From Rhodospirillales bacterium (GTDB taxonomy: Bacteria; Pseudomonadota; Alphaproteobacteria; SMXQ01): a DNA stretch of 64,000 bases. Shown here one piece after another: positions 1-8,638 of the stretch. The DNA is taken from assembly GCA_018666775.1 (NCBI GenBank), contig JABIXC010000004.1, positions 1 to 64,000 on the forward strand, read 5' to 3'. The notes beneath the pieces were generated by a model. It did not search any database, was not told the origin of the DNA, and worked only from the letters and a program-made list of their open reading frames with translations. Numbering within the stretch: the first letter of the stretch is position 1; each line of letters begins with the position of its first letter. Position numbers and translations under genes: made by a program.

Positions 1-140
1 AGGGAAAGGATCAAACGGAAAACCATGGAAACCCGGCGCTTGCAATACCGCAAATACGCCGCTTAATATGATCAACCAGATGGGCCAGACCCTCTCTTAG
101 ATCAGGCCGCCAGATGTTCCATTTTATATGACGACGGACA
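1..140 (+). mobile_element. Right end of an insertion sequence, with a possible transposase tail
   Basis: Positions 1-66 are an open frame entering from outside the window and encoding 21 very basic residues (…RRLQYRKYAA) before a TAA stop. That is compatible with the C-terminus of a transposase, but I cannot name a family. It is followed at 115-140 by a 26-base sequence ending in GACGACGGACA. A near-identical copy (24 of 26 bases) lies at 4027-4052, where it abruptly interrupts a PAS sensor gene. In both places the putative element body lies to the left and host DNA to the right. The end read inward begins TGTCC and reaches an ACA, in the style of TGT…ACA-ended elements. Inferred: this is an IS terminus. 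The transposase assignment of the short frame is weak. Confidence 0.45.
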
Positions 141-187
141 CGTTCTTGGGCGATATGCCTAAGGCTTCGCCCGCAGGGGGGAGCGAT

Positions 188-1378
188 TCAGGAGCGGTCT
201 TCATCCAGCATCATGGCCCCAAAAACCTTTGCGGCACTTTCCCAGTTGACCCCGTGATGGGATGCGCCGCCAAGGACGTTGCGAAATTGGCGTTCAATGG
301 GATTGCCCTTGAACAGCAATCGCCCGCCACCGGCATTGATCAGCCGTGTTGATGCTTTGAGCGCCAATTGACAGGCGTAGGCAACATTGCGCTTGGCCGT
401 GGCGAGGTCCAGATCAGACAGGGTTTCGTTGTTTTCCAGCCGCCGCATGGCCTTTTGAATGGTGCCAAGATAAAGGGCTTCGGCAGCATCGATCTCGACA
501 TGGCTTTTTGCGGCCAAAAGCTGGGTGCTTTCCTGTTTTCCAATGGGCATGCCCCGGGATTTTCGTGGCCGCGTATAGGCGTACCATTCTTCCAGAACGC
601 CTCTGGCCATGCCGACGGTCAGGGCTGCAAAGCCGGTGGAGGTAATACCACCCCGGGGCGTGCGATAGACGGGGGCAGTGTTGATCTTGGTTCCTGGCCC
701 CTGTCCGATGCGTGCTTGGGCACCGATAAGCACCCGGTGGGCCGGCACGAAGGCATCCTTTACCTCAAAGCTTTTTGACCCCGTTCCCGAAAGCCCCATG
801 ACATGCCAGTCATCAATGATGGTGGCGTCTTGTCTTGGGACCAGAAAGAAATTGGGCCCATCCAGTTTTCCATCAATTTCAATAAACCCGCCACAGATCA
901 TCCACCCGGCATGATCGATGCCGCTGGAGAAACCGTGAAGGCCTGAAAAGATATACCCGCCATCTGTAGGGCGTGCCCGACCGACCGGATCAAACGCCGC
1001 TGAAACCAGAACGTCATGGTCATCTCCCCAGACATCGTCCTGGGCCTGTTCGGGGAAGGTTGCAACCATTTGGGCATGATCTGCGCAGATGCGTTGTATC
1101 CATGCCTGAGACCCGCAGGCCGCAGCAAGGATTTGGGTGACTTCACACAAAATATCCCAGCCCATTTCATACCCGGAATAGCGTTTTGGCATCGACATAC
1201 GGATCAGCCCTGCCTTGCGATAATCAGCGATGGTATCCTTTGGCACCATGCGGTCTGCTTCGCATTGTTCGGCGCGTTCGCGAAGGCGCGGGGCCATTTC
1301 ACGCGCGCGTTCCAGAAGCTCTTCACGGGTTGGAGTTTTTGCAGATTTTGCGGGATTTGAAGCATTCTGGCTCGTCAT
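188..1378 (-). CDS. Acyl-CoA dehydrogenase-fold flavin monooxygenase (HpaH/HsaA/DszC-like)
   Basis: The 396-residue protein has the acyl-CoA dehydrogenase fold of the class D, two-component flavin monooxygenase branch. The N-terminal helical part (about 20-130) contains the typical VPKDTIADYRKAGLIRM region. A central beta domain carries the FSSGIDHAGWMICGG and GTGSKSFEVKDAFVP motifs, and a C-terminal four-helix domain follows. Family members hydroxylate aromatic or sulfur-containing substrates using reduced flavin from a separate reductase, which is not visible nearby. The ATG is preceded by AAGGTGA at a normal distance. The GST-dioxygenase genes diverge from it, so the 160-base gap at 1379-1539 probably holds divergent promoters. 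A true acyl-CoA dehydrogenase is less likely because the sequence lacks the usual active-site layout of that group. Confidence 0.72.
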   Translation of the reverse strand: MTSQNASNPAKSAKTPTREELLERAREMAPRLRERAEQCEADRMVPKDTIADYRKAGLIRMSMPKRYSGYEMGWDILCEVTQILAAACGSQAWIQRICADHAQMVATFPEQAQDDVWGDDHDVLVSAAFDPVGRARPTDGGYIFSGLHGFSSGIDHAGWMICGGFIEIDGKLDGPNFFLVPRQDATIIDDWHVMGLSGTGSKSFEVKDAFVPAHRVLIGAQARIGQGPGTKINTAPVYRTPRGGITSTGFAALTVGMARGVLEEWYAYTRPRKSRGMPIGKQESTQLLAAKSHVEIDAAEALYLGTIQKAMRRLENNETLSDLDLATAKRNVAYACQLALKASTRLINAGGGRLLFKGNPIERQFRNVLGGASHHGVNWESAAKVFGAMMLDEDRS

Positions 1379-1539
1379 GGCGTGGTCACCTTGTTTAAAT
1401 ACAATTTATGATGACAGCCAAGAGAGGCGGCCTTTGTGAAGGGGTTGCCCGACAATGTAGCCTAGCGGGGTATTCGGCATTATAATCAGAAAACCGAGCC
1501 TGAAAACCCCACCAAAGCGTGTGTGATCCGGAGATATCA

Positions 1540-2184
1540 ATGGAAATTCAGCTGTATTATGCCCCGATAACCTGTTCCCTGGTGCCTTATATCACCTTGA
1601 CCGAGGCCGGCGCCGAATTTGAGGTCATGCCCATCAACATGCGCAAGGGGCAGAATAAAACGCCTGAATATTTGAAGCTTAACCCCAAACACAAGGTGCC
1701 GGTGCTTGTGGTCAATGGCGAGCCGTTAAGCGAAAATGTTGCCATCCAGATATGGATTGCCAGGAATTTTCCAAAAGCTCAGTTGCTGCCCCAAGACCCA
1801 TGGCAGGAATTGAAGGCGATTTCCATGCTGTCATGGTGTTCTTCGGGCATCCACCCTTATTTGAGTTTGATTCATTCACCGCTCAAGGTTTGCGATCTTC
1901 CCGAAGCCGAAGAAAGCATCCTTAAAAAATCGACAGAGATTGTGTTCGACTGTTTTTCCATGGCCGAAGACCTTTTAAAAGGACGGGAATATTTCTTCGA
2001 TCACTTTACGGCCTCGGATGCGCATTTTTTCTGGTGCTATCGCCGTGCCTCGCAATTTGAACTTGATCTATCCAGCTTTCCAATCTGTGCCGCCCATTTT
2101 GAACGTATGCAAACCCGTGACAGTGTTCAAAAATTGATCGGGTTTGAAAAAAAGATACAGGCCCAATTTGCTGGGGCTGCCTAA
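1540..2184 (+). CDS. Glutathione S-transferase family protein
   Basis: The 214-residue protein has an N-terminal thioredoxin-like GST domain starting MEIQLYYAPITCSLVPYITL, where the active-site Ser/Cys region sits near residues 8-13. The cis-Pro and glutathione-contact motif KVPVLVVNGEPLSENVAI lies near residues 50-67. The C-terminal half is helical. The ATG at 1540 is chosen because GGAG lies seven bases upstream; an upstream in-frame GTG at 1519 would add seven residues without a better ribosome site. It is the first gene of a tight forward run with two TauD-family dioxygenases (24 bases to the next). GSTs in catabolic operons often act in ring isomerisation, ether cleavage or dehalogenation; which applies here is unknown. 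Confidence 0.85.
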   Translation: MEIQLYYAPITCSLVPYITLTEAGAEFEVMPINMRKGQNKTPEYLKLNPKHKVPVLVVNGEPLSENVAIQIWIARNFPKAQLLPQDPWQELKAISMLSWCSSGIHPYLSLIHSPLKVCDLPEAEESILKKSTEIVFDCFSMAEDLLKGREYFFDHFTASDAHFFWCYRRASQFELDLSSFPICAAHFERMQTRDSVQKLIGFEKKIQAQFAGAA

Positions 2185-2207
2185 GGCATCATCAGGAGCA
2201 ATCAAGC

Positions 2208-3086
2208 ATGAAGAATGCGACGATCACCATCAAACCCATGTCGGCCCATACCGGGGCAGAGATTTCCGGCGTTGATCTTAGCCAGCCCTTGTCGGAACAA
2301 GTGGTGCTTGAGCTGCGCGAAGCGCTGAACACGTGGGGTGCGATTTTCTTTCGTGATCAAGATATTACGCCGACCCAACAATTGGCATTTTCCAGATGTT
2401 TTGGCACGGTGGAACCCGATGCCCACGCATCCAACATTCCCTTGGTAGATGGCTTTACAGAGGTCAAAGAGATCGTTCGAAAGCCAGAAGATGTCCGCAA
2501 TGTTGGCGGCTTTTGGCATATGGATAAATGCTTTTTGCCAAACCCTGATATTGCCTCTGTTCTGTATGCCCGCGATTTGCCGCCCTGTGGTGGGGACACC
2601 ATGTTTGCCCATTTGGGTGCGGCCTATGATGCGCTGTCGCCCGGATTGCAGGCGATGTTGGAAACGCTTTCTACGGTTTTGGTTAAATCCCATGCCTATG
2701 GCATCGGCCTGACACCGGCACCGGGCATAACGCCAGAATACTACGCAGAGATGCAGGAAAAATTTGCGGGCATAGAGGCCAGCCACCCTGTGGTCGGGTG
2801 CCATCCGGAAACCGGGCGCAAGGTTTTGTTTCTGGGCCCGGTCTATTCCGATCGGTTTGATGGCTGGAGCAGGGCAGAAAGTCTTTCACTAATGAACAGC
2901 CTGTCTGAGGTGATCACCAAGCCCGAACATACCTGCCGGTTCCGTTGGGAAGAAGGGTCTTTGGCCATGTGGGATAACCGCGCGGTTGCCCATTATGCAT
3001 TGGATGATTATCCGGGCCACTCTCGGTCCATGCACAGGATCACCGTTCAGGGGCCGTGGCTAACGCCCTGTACAGTGGCGGCCTAA
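2208..3086 (+). CDS. TauD/TfdA family Fe(II)/2-oxoglutarate dioxygenase
   Basis: A 292-residue TauD/TfdA-type protein. The iron ligands are visible as the HxD pair in GGFWHMDKCF (about residue 104) and the distal His in NRAVAHYALDDYPG (about residue 263). The 2-oxoglutarate-binding Arg is probably in the following RSMHRITV. Family enzymes use O2 and 2-oxoglutarate for oxidative cleavage or hydroxylation of sulfonates, aryloxy acids, amino acids and similar compounds. AGGAG lies nine bases before the ATG. It lies between the GST gene and a second TauD-family gene 8 bases downstream, suggesting one transcript. The substrate cannot be deduced; taurine specificity should not be assumed. Confidence 0.88.
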   Translation: MKNATITIKPMSAHTGAEISGVDLSQPLSEQVVLELREALNTWGAIFFRDQDITPTQQLAFSRCFGTVEPDAHASNIPLVDGFTEVKEIVRKPEDVRNVGGFWHMDKCFLPNPDIASVLYARDLPPCGGDTMFAHLGAAYDALSPGLQAMLETLSTVLVKSHAYGIGLTPAPGITPEYYAEMQEKFAGIEASHPVVGCHPETGRKVLFLGPVYSDRFDGWSRAESLSLMNSLSEVITKPEHTCRFRWEEGSLAMWDNRAVAHYALDDYPGHSRSMHRITVQGPWLTPCTVAA

Positions 3087-3094
3087 GGGCGGTT

Positions 3095-3970
3095 ATGGGA
3101 TTGCAAGCAACACCGTTGCACCCGCTTTTTGGGGCCCGAATTTCGGGTATGGATATCCGTGAACCGGTCAGCGTTGCGCAAAGTCAGGCATTCATCGCAC
3201 TGATGGACCAATTCGGTGTTTGTGTGGTGGGTCATGACGCACCGCCCACCAATGAAGAACAAATAGAATTCAGCGCGCTGTTGGGTCCTATGGATCGGGG
3301 AAAATCCCCAAAGATTACCGGCACCGGCATTCGCATTCCCCATAACGAAATGGTTGATCAGAGCAACCTTGATCAAGATGGCGCGATCTATGAAGAAGGG
3401 GACCGGCGGCTTTTGTTTAAGCGCGCCAACCGTCTGTGGCATACCGATATGTCGTTCCGCCAGGTGCGGGGGACGTATTCGCTGCTTTCAGCCCATGTCA
3501 TTCCACCAATGGGGGGGAATACTGAATTTGTCGACACAAGGGCGGTCTACGATGCGCTTCCCGAACAGACCAAAAACCGTCTGGATGGGTTGATCGCGGA
3601 ACATTGTTATTGGCATTCGCGCGCCCTTGGTGGCGCTGAACCCCCGACGGAGGCAGAGCGGGCATCACGGCCCCCGGCACACCATGGGTTGGTGTATCAC
3701 TGCGAAAAAACGGGGCGCAAGGCGCTTTATATTGCATCGCATATTTCAGCGATTAAAGGCTGGCCTGAAAATGAGGCCCGGGATTTGCTGGATGAATTGA
3801 TGGCTTTCGCCACAAGACCGGAATTCATCTACAGCCATAAATGGCGTGTTGGGGACGTGGTTGTCTGGGACAATTTAGCGACCATTCATCGCGCAACCCC
3901 GTTTGATGACACCCAATACCGGCGTGACATGCGCCGCAGCACCTGCCGGGAACAGCTGGTACATTCTTGA
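3095..3970 (+). CDS. TauD/TfdA family dioxygenase, second member of the pair
   Basis: A 291-residue protein of the same superfamily as its upstream neighbour but clearly divergent in sequence, so not a recent duplicate. The iron-binding HxD is in NRLWHTDMSF (about residue 115), with the distal His in NLATIHRATPFDD (about 268) and the 2-oxoglutarate Arg in RRDMRRST near the C-terminus. I take ATG 3095, eight bases after the preceding stop; an in-frame GTG at 3056 would overlap that gene. It ends 56 bases before a remnant IS end (4027-4052), with no sign of truncation itself. Two TauD-like enzymes together may act on successive or related substrates. Confidence 0.86.
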   Translation: MGLQATPLHPLFGARISGMDIREPVSVAQSQAFIALMDQFGVCVVGHDAPPTNEEQIEFSALLGPMDRGKSPKITGTGIRIPHNEMVDQSNLDQDGAIYEEGDRRLLFKRANRLWHTDMSFRQVRGTYSLLSAHVIPPMGGNTEFVDTRAVYDALPEQTKNRLDGLIAEHCYWHSRALGGAEPPTEAERASRPPAHHGLVYHCEKTGRKALYIASHISAIKGWPENEARDLLDELMAFATRPEFIYSHKWRVGDVVVWDNLATIHRATPFDDTQYRRDMRRSTCREQLVHS

Positions 3971-4007
3971 TTTGGCCTGATTGCCCTAATTGGCCTGATT
4001 GGCGTGT

Positions 4008-4871
4008 TTAGGCACGCACGCTTGATTGTCCCAATTTATATGACGACGGACAGTATGCGACAAACCCATGGGCCATTGTTTTAATGGTTGTTTCAAGGAA
4101 GGCAGACTTTTCTGCGGCGACCTGCTGAACACGTCTGTAGCTGGTAATATCGCTCAGGGTATTTACATAGCTCCCATCGGGCATCATGCGCCTTTGGAGT
4201 GAATAGATCAGACCATTGGGGAGCGTACGTTCACGGCTAAATTCACGGCCATGGTTTATGTCATTCATGCGAGCATTGATTAAATCTTCCACATTGCCAT
4301 CCCCAAAATGGCCGGCATTGGCGCGCCACCTTAATATCTCTTCATGGGGCATGCCGGGGCGAAGAAAGCCTGGGGGAAAATCAAAAATTTTCTCATATGC
4401 TCTGTTGAAAGCGATCAGGGTGTCAGTGGCATCAAAAACGCTAAACGCCTGGCTGATGGTGTCAAAGCTGGTTGTGAGCAGGTTGGTTTTTTCCTCCAGT
4501 GCAGTGCGTTCTCGATTAACGAGTGTCGCCACAAGGGTTACCGACCAAATTGCAAAGAGCGCCAATCCCCGGTTTGTTAAAACAATCCAAAGGGCACTGT
4601 TTTCAGAGGAAAAGAGGAAGCCGGTAATGGTTAGAATTGATGCAACCAGCCCCAGGGTCAGAATATGGTGGCTCCACGGTGCCCAAACACCCAGGAGCAC
4701 CAGCGCGATGTAGGGAATGCCTGCGGCAATGCCCAGCGGCATTGTTAGATCAAATGCAAAAATGACCGCTGCCATTAGGGGTAAAACGACAAAGAAGCCC
4801 GTTTCGCTACCAACAGTTTTTCTAAATTGATGCTTTATCAACCCGGTCGATTTGACGGTTGAGGCTCCCAT
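4008..4871 (-). pseudogene. Membrane PAS sensor (probable histidine kinase) truncated by an IS end
   Basis: The frame encodes 287 residues: a short N-terminus, a run of hydrophobic segments at about 25-115 (several membrane helices), one complete PAS_7-type domain (about 130-245, ending MMPDGSYVNTLSDIT), and the start of a second (LETTIKTMAHGFVAY). After that Tyr codon the reading frame enters the IS end at 4052 and terminates after 15 unrelated residues at 4008. The complete kinase at 27796-31380 shows how such proteins continue: more PAS units, then HisKA and HATPase. The rest of the gene is not found on the left side, so the insertion was probably accompanied by a deletion. A short membrane PAS protein may still be made, but signalling output is presumably lost. 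Confidence 0.75.
4027..4052 (-). mobile_element. Remnant IS terminus, second copy of the end seen at 115-140
   Basis: These 26 bases match 115-140 at 24 positions; only the fourth and eighth bases differ. Read on the minus strand they begin TGTCCGTCGTCATATAAA. They coincide exactly with the point where the PAS-domain gene to the right stops resembling its family (after MAHGFVAY). No second end or transposase is visible between here and the dioxygenase stop at 3970, so only a solo end or remnant remains. Confidence 0.6.
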
Positions 4872-4995
4872 TCCGATACCCTTCAGGCGATTTAAGAGAA
4901 GGGTAGCCCATTTATCGTTAACGGTTTATTGATATGCATTGACGGCGGTTGTCGGGATATAGCCTATCCCTTTGTTTATGCAGGGTATTATTAGC

Positions 4996-5445
4996 ATGAC
5001 CATCATTTATGTGGATGCGGATGCATGCCCGGTTAAAGACGAAGTTGTCCGGGTTGCGGATCGTCATGGGCTAAAGGTTTATATGGTGAGCAACGGCGGC
5101 ATCCGGCCTGATGGGAATCCCTTGGTCGAATTGGTTATTGTCGCTGAAGAACCTGATGCCGCCGATGACTGGATCGCAGAACACATGAGCTCCCCCGATA
5201 TTTGTATCACCAATGATATTCTGTTGGCGGCCCGTTGTTTGGAATGCGGGGGCCATGCCCTGAAGCCCAATGGAGAGATTTTTACCCAAGACAGCATTGG
5301 CATGGCCGTGGCAAGCCGAAATTTGATGCAGAGCCTGCGTGAAACCGGCGAGATAACCGGAGGACCGAAGCCATTTTCCAAGGTGGATCGGTCTCAATTT
5401 CTGGATCATCTGGAAACCGTCGTCCAGAGCGCACAAAAAAGATGA
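4996..5445 (+). CDS. yaiI: YaiI/YqxD (DUF188) family protein
   Basis: A 149-residue protein that is a textbook member of the UPF0178/YaiI family. It starts MTIIYVDADACPVKDEV and has the conserved DDWIAEH, CITNDILLAARCLECG and FTQDSIGMAVASRNLM motifs (positions about 5, 60-95 and 100-125). The acidic clusters DAD and ITND fit a NYN/PIN-like nuclease fold, although a biochemical role is not established for the family. ATG 4996 is preferred because the conserved N-terminus begins there; an ATG at 4972 would add eight residues. It stands alone between a divergent PAS pseudogene and recQ. Confidence 0.85.
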   Translation: MTIIYVDADACPVKDEVVRVADRHGLKVYMVSNGGIRPDGNPLVELVIVAEEPDAADDWIAEHMSSPDICITNDILLAARCLECGGHALKPNGEIFTQDSIGMAVASRNLMQSLRETGEITGGPKPFSKVDRSQFLDHLETVVQSAQKR

Positions 5446-5540
5446 GAAAAGATGAGAAAAGTGAGATGAGCCTGTATGTTTGTTTCTCTTAAGCCGATTG
5501 CCTGAAGTATCCCACCGCAACACGATGTTAGATTGGCCCT

Positions 5541-7397
5541 ATGTCTTCTTCTGTTTCACTGCCTGACCCATCTCTTGGCCAAAATTCCAAAGCGCATGGT
5601 CTCCTCAAAGAGGTCTTTGGCTACACCTCTTTTCGGTCGGGCCAAGAGGCGGTCATTGCCAGTATTCTGGACGGGGTGAGCGTATTAGCGGTGATGCCCA
5701 CTGGCTCTGGAAAGTCGATCTGTTTTCAAATTCCAGCATTGCTCCAAGAAGGCCTGACCCTGGTGGTTTCGCCTTTGGTTGCGTTGATGGAAGATCAGGT
5801 GGCTGCTTTGAAACTTGATGGGGTTGCGGCTGACACCATCAATTCGTCAAGGCCCCGGGAAGCGAATGTGGATGCGTGGCAGCGGGTGGCATCGGGGGAG
5901 ACCCGGTTGCTTTATATCTCTCCTGAACGGTTGATGACCGAGCGCATGTTAGAAGCGCTCCAGCGCTTGCCTGTGGTCCAGATCGCCATTGATGAAGCCC
6001 ATTGTATTTCGCGATGGGGGCCATCCTTTCGCCCCGATTACGAATCCTTAAGTGGGCTTGGCGAATTGTTTCCAGGGGTTCCCCTGTCTGCCTTTACAGC
6101 CACTGCTGATGAAGCAACACGCAAGGATATTTCAGAAAAACTTTTTCGGGGTCCCAGTCGTATCTTCGTTACCGGCTTTGATCGACCCAATATCCGCCTG
6201 ATGGTAGAGCCCAAAGACGACTGGAAGAAACAGCTTCTGGATTTTGCCAAAGCCCGGCTCGGAAAAAGTGGCATCGTCTATTGCCTGTCGCGGAAAAAGA
6301 CCGAAGCTGTGGCAGGTCTTTTGGTGAAAAATGGCATTTGCGCATTGCCCTATCATGCAGGGCTGCCCAGTACAGATCGTGCTGCGCATCAAAACACCTT
6401 CATGACCGATGAGGGCGTGGTGATGGTGGCGACCATCGCGTTTGGCATGGGCATCGACAAACCCGATGTGCGGTATGTTTTTCATGCCGATTTGCCAGGG
6501 AACATGGAATCCTATTATCAGGAAATGGGCCGTGCCGGGCGCGACGGAGAGACAGCCGATGCGTTCATGCTTTACGGCCTGGGGGACATCCGCCAGCGTC
6601 GGATGTTCATTGAAGCTGAAAATGGCGACGATGCCCACAAGCGGCGCGAGCATAAGCGACTGGATGCCTTGATTGCCTATTGTGAAGCCCCACAATGCCG
6701 CAGAAGGGTGTTGCTGTCTTATTTCAGCGAGCAATCAGAGCCTTGCGGCAATTGTGATATTTGTCTGGATCCACCGGATATGGAGGACGGCACGGCTCAA
6801 GCGCGCAATGCCATGGGCGCTGTTGTCCAAACAGGCGGACGCTTTGGTCAGGCCCATATCATTGATGTTCTGCGTGGGGCCGATACAGAAAAAATCCGGG
6901 GCCTTCGCCATGATCGGCTTGCTGTTCACGGGGTTGGCATTGATGACAGTAAAGACACATGGCGGTCAATCCTTCGCCAAATGGTGGCCGTTGGATATTT
7001 GCGGTTGGACATTGCCGGCCATGGCGGCCTCAATATAACAGAAGAAGGACAGGGCCTTCTGGATGGGGATGGCACGTTTCATTTTCGTGCTCCCGTCAAA
7101 CCATCGTCCAAATCGTCTCGATTGCGCCCCAACGCGGCTAAACCATCAGGCGGGACAGATGGGGGCTCAGTAACAGACGTTGATGAGGGCCTGTTTGCAG
7201 CCCTGAAAGCATTGCGCCTTGATTTTGCAAAGGCACGCGGCGTGCCAGCGTATGTTATCTTTCGGGATCGGTCCTTGATGGAGATGGCCAGCAACAAGCC
7301 AGCGAATGAAGATGAATTTTCAGAAATATTCGGTGTGGGCGAAAGCAAGTTAAGGGATTTTGCAAAACCCTTTCTTTCGGTGATCGCCGAATTCTAG
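5541..7397 (+). CDS. recQ: ATP-dependent DNA helicase RecQ
   Basis: A 618-residue 3'-5' superfamily 2 helicase for DNA repair and recombination. The Walker A motif MPTGSGKS is at about residues 52-59. The DEAH box is in IDEAHCISRWG, followed by the RecQ-specific aromatic-rich loop SFRPDYESL. Motif VI is QEMGRAGRDGE. The zinc-binding RQC cysteines are in YCEAPQCRRR and CGNCDIC. A C-terminal HRDC domain covers about 547-618. Length and domain order match the family. The aromatic loop reads GPSFRPDY where GHDFRPEY is usual, a mild variation. It is probably transcribed alone or with the small gene 42 bases downstream. Confidence 0.95.
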   Translation: MSSSVSLPDPSLGQNSKAHGLLKEVFGYTSFRSGQEAVIASILDGVSVLAVMPTGSGKSICFQIPALLQEGLTLVVSPLVALMEDQVAALKLDGVAADTINSSRPREANVDAWQRVASGETRLLYISPERLMTERMLEALQRLPVVQIAIDEAHCISRWGPSFRPDYESLSGLGELFPGVPLSAFTATADEATRKDISEKLFRGPSRIFVTGFDRPNIRLMVEPKDDWKKQLLDFAKARLGKSGIVYCLSRKKTEAVAGLLVKNGICALPYHAGLPSTDRAAHQNTFMTDEGVVMVATIAFGMGIDKPDVRYVFHADLPGNMESYYQEMGRAGRDGETADAFMLYGLGDIRQRRMFIEAENGDDAHKRREHKRLDALIAYCEAPQCRRRVLLSYFSEQSEPCGNCDICLDPPDMEDGTAQARNAMGAVVQTGGRFGQAHIIDVLRGADTEKIRGLRHDRLAVHGVGIDDSKDTWRSILRQMVAVGYLRLDIAGHGGLNITEEGQGLLDGDGTFHFRAPVKPSSKSSRLRPNAAKPSGGTDGGSVTDVDEGLFAALKALRLDFAKARGVPAYVIFRDRSLMEMASNKPANEDEFSEIFGVGESKLRDFAKPFLSVIAEF

Positions 7398-7439
7398 AAA
7401 TATCCGTACCGTATAAATTTCAGTAACCGGGAGCCAAAA

Positions 7440-7763
7440 ATGTATATCGCCATGAACCGTTTTAAAATCACATCAGGACAAGAGGATGCCTTTGAACGCA
7501 TCTGGGCAGAGCGCGACAGTCATTTGAACAAAGAGCCCGGTTTTGTCGAATTTAATCTACTGCGAGGCCCCGAAGCCGAAGACCATACCTTGTATGTCTC
7601 TCACACGATTTGGGAAAGTGCAGATCATTTCACGGACTGGACAAATTCAGAATCGTTTCGAAAGGCCCACGCAAATGCGGGCAAATCCAGGGCGGGTATT
7701 TATCAAGGCCCCCCAAGTTTTGAAGGGTTTAATGCGGTTCAAACGATAGAGAAAACAGAATAA
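7440..7763 (+). CDS. Antibiotic-biosynthesis-monooxygenase (HmoA/IsdG-like) domain protein
   Basis: A 107-residue ferredoxin-like ABM-fold protein. It starts MYIAMNRFKITSGQEDAFERIW, continues with PGFVEFNLLRG and YVSHTIWESADHFTDWTNSESFRKAH, and closes with a short strand. This arrangement matches heme-degrading monooxygenases of the HmoA/HmoB/IsdG type, in which a WxSxxxFxxWxxSxxFxxAH segment carries the heme-contacting residues. GGGAG lies eight bases before the ATG. Heme degradation is the most likely role, but many ABM proteins have other substrates, and no heme-uptake genes are nearby. Confidence 0.75.
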   Translation: MYIAMNRFKITSGQEDAFERIWAERDSHLNKEPGFVEFNLLRGPEAEDHTLYVSHTIWESADHFTDWTNSESFRKAHANAGKSRAGIYQGPPSFEGFNAVQTIEKTE

Positions 7764-7782
7764 GCGCCCAACCTTTTCAAGA

Positions 7783-8318
7783 TTAGTCGAAAAGATTATC
7801 GATGTCGTCCTGAGACAGGCCTTCGCCGGCCATTTGCGGGCCGTTCAGTAATGCTTCGTCTTCGGTCAGTTCCTCGCCGGGTTCTACCACCACTTCAATG
7901 TCAGCAATTTCCTTCTCGCCAAACAGGTCTATAAGCGAGGTCACCCTGTCTTCAACATAGACATGGATTTGGCAACCTTATTGACGCGTTGGCCTGTGAT
8001 GTCCTGGAACGCACATGCTTCAAAGACTTTGTTGGCATTTGTTGTGATCTGATCAAGAAGCGCCAACTGTTCCGGATCTGTAACCTGTTCGCGCAGTTTT
8101 GAATTGGCTTCTTCAGAACTTTCCATGGCTTCCATAATGGTGTTGGTCGCCGCTTCTGTCGCCTCAACAATGGCATCCATTTGATCGCCCATGCTTACAA
8201 AGCCATGGTTTTGATCGACGGGGCGGTCAATGGCTGCAACCTCTTGGCGGACGCGCTGCATATATCGAAAAAGCGCATTAAGCTCTTGTTGCAAAGGTTC
8301 TTTTGGAAGTGTCGACAT
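7783..8318 (-). pseudogene. CheZ-like chemotaxis phosphatase, split by a single-base frameshift
   Basis: The first frame (8318 down to 7941) encodes a helical CheZ-type N-terminus and four-helix segment, including the active-site-like motif ACAFQDITGQRVNKVAKSM. It then ends prematurely (…SMLKTG, stop at 7941-7943). Shifting frame at about 7955-7966 restores the family continuation YVEDRVTSLIDLFG, an acidic linker, and the classic CheY-binding tail LSQDDIDNLFD ending at 7783. One base appears to be missing in the ATGTCTATGTT region. CheZ dephosphorylates CheY-P. ATG 8318 with AAGGA upstream is the likely start. The shift is either a genuine loss of function or a sequencing or assembly error. 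No other chemotaxis or flagellar gene is in the window. Confidence 0.8.
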
Positions 8319-8638
8319 GTTTAATTCCTTGGGCAAATATTGAAGCTGGCAAACGGCGTGGTTAAGACGTGATAACGTAAAATCATCTTCCCGATTTTAA
8401 AAGCGTACATCTGTAAAACTTTAAATACGTTTACGATCGGCAAATAACGCTACGGGATATGGATTATCACAACAGTTCTTAAGGAAGAGATAGCGCATTC
8501 CTAACAAGAAATTAACCATTATATTACTTTAGTTATAGTGGAAGCGTCAGGGGAAGGACTGGTTTTGATCAAGATGAAATACAACCCGGGCAAAGATTGG
8601 GCGCATAATTCCCCAAAAATGTCCGCTACACTCTTTTC
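8319..8638. other. Divergent intergenic region with no gene seen
   Basis: This 320-base AT-rich gap separates the frameshifted cheZ-like gene (leftward) from the arfB-like gene (rightward). I find no convincing open frame, tRNA or strong hairpin. It presumably carries both promoters, but no clear -35/-10 pair stands out by eye. Confidence 0.6.
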
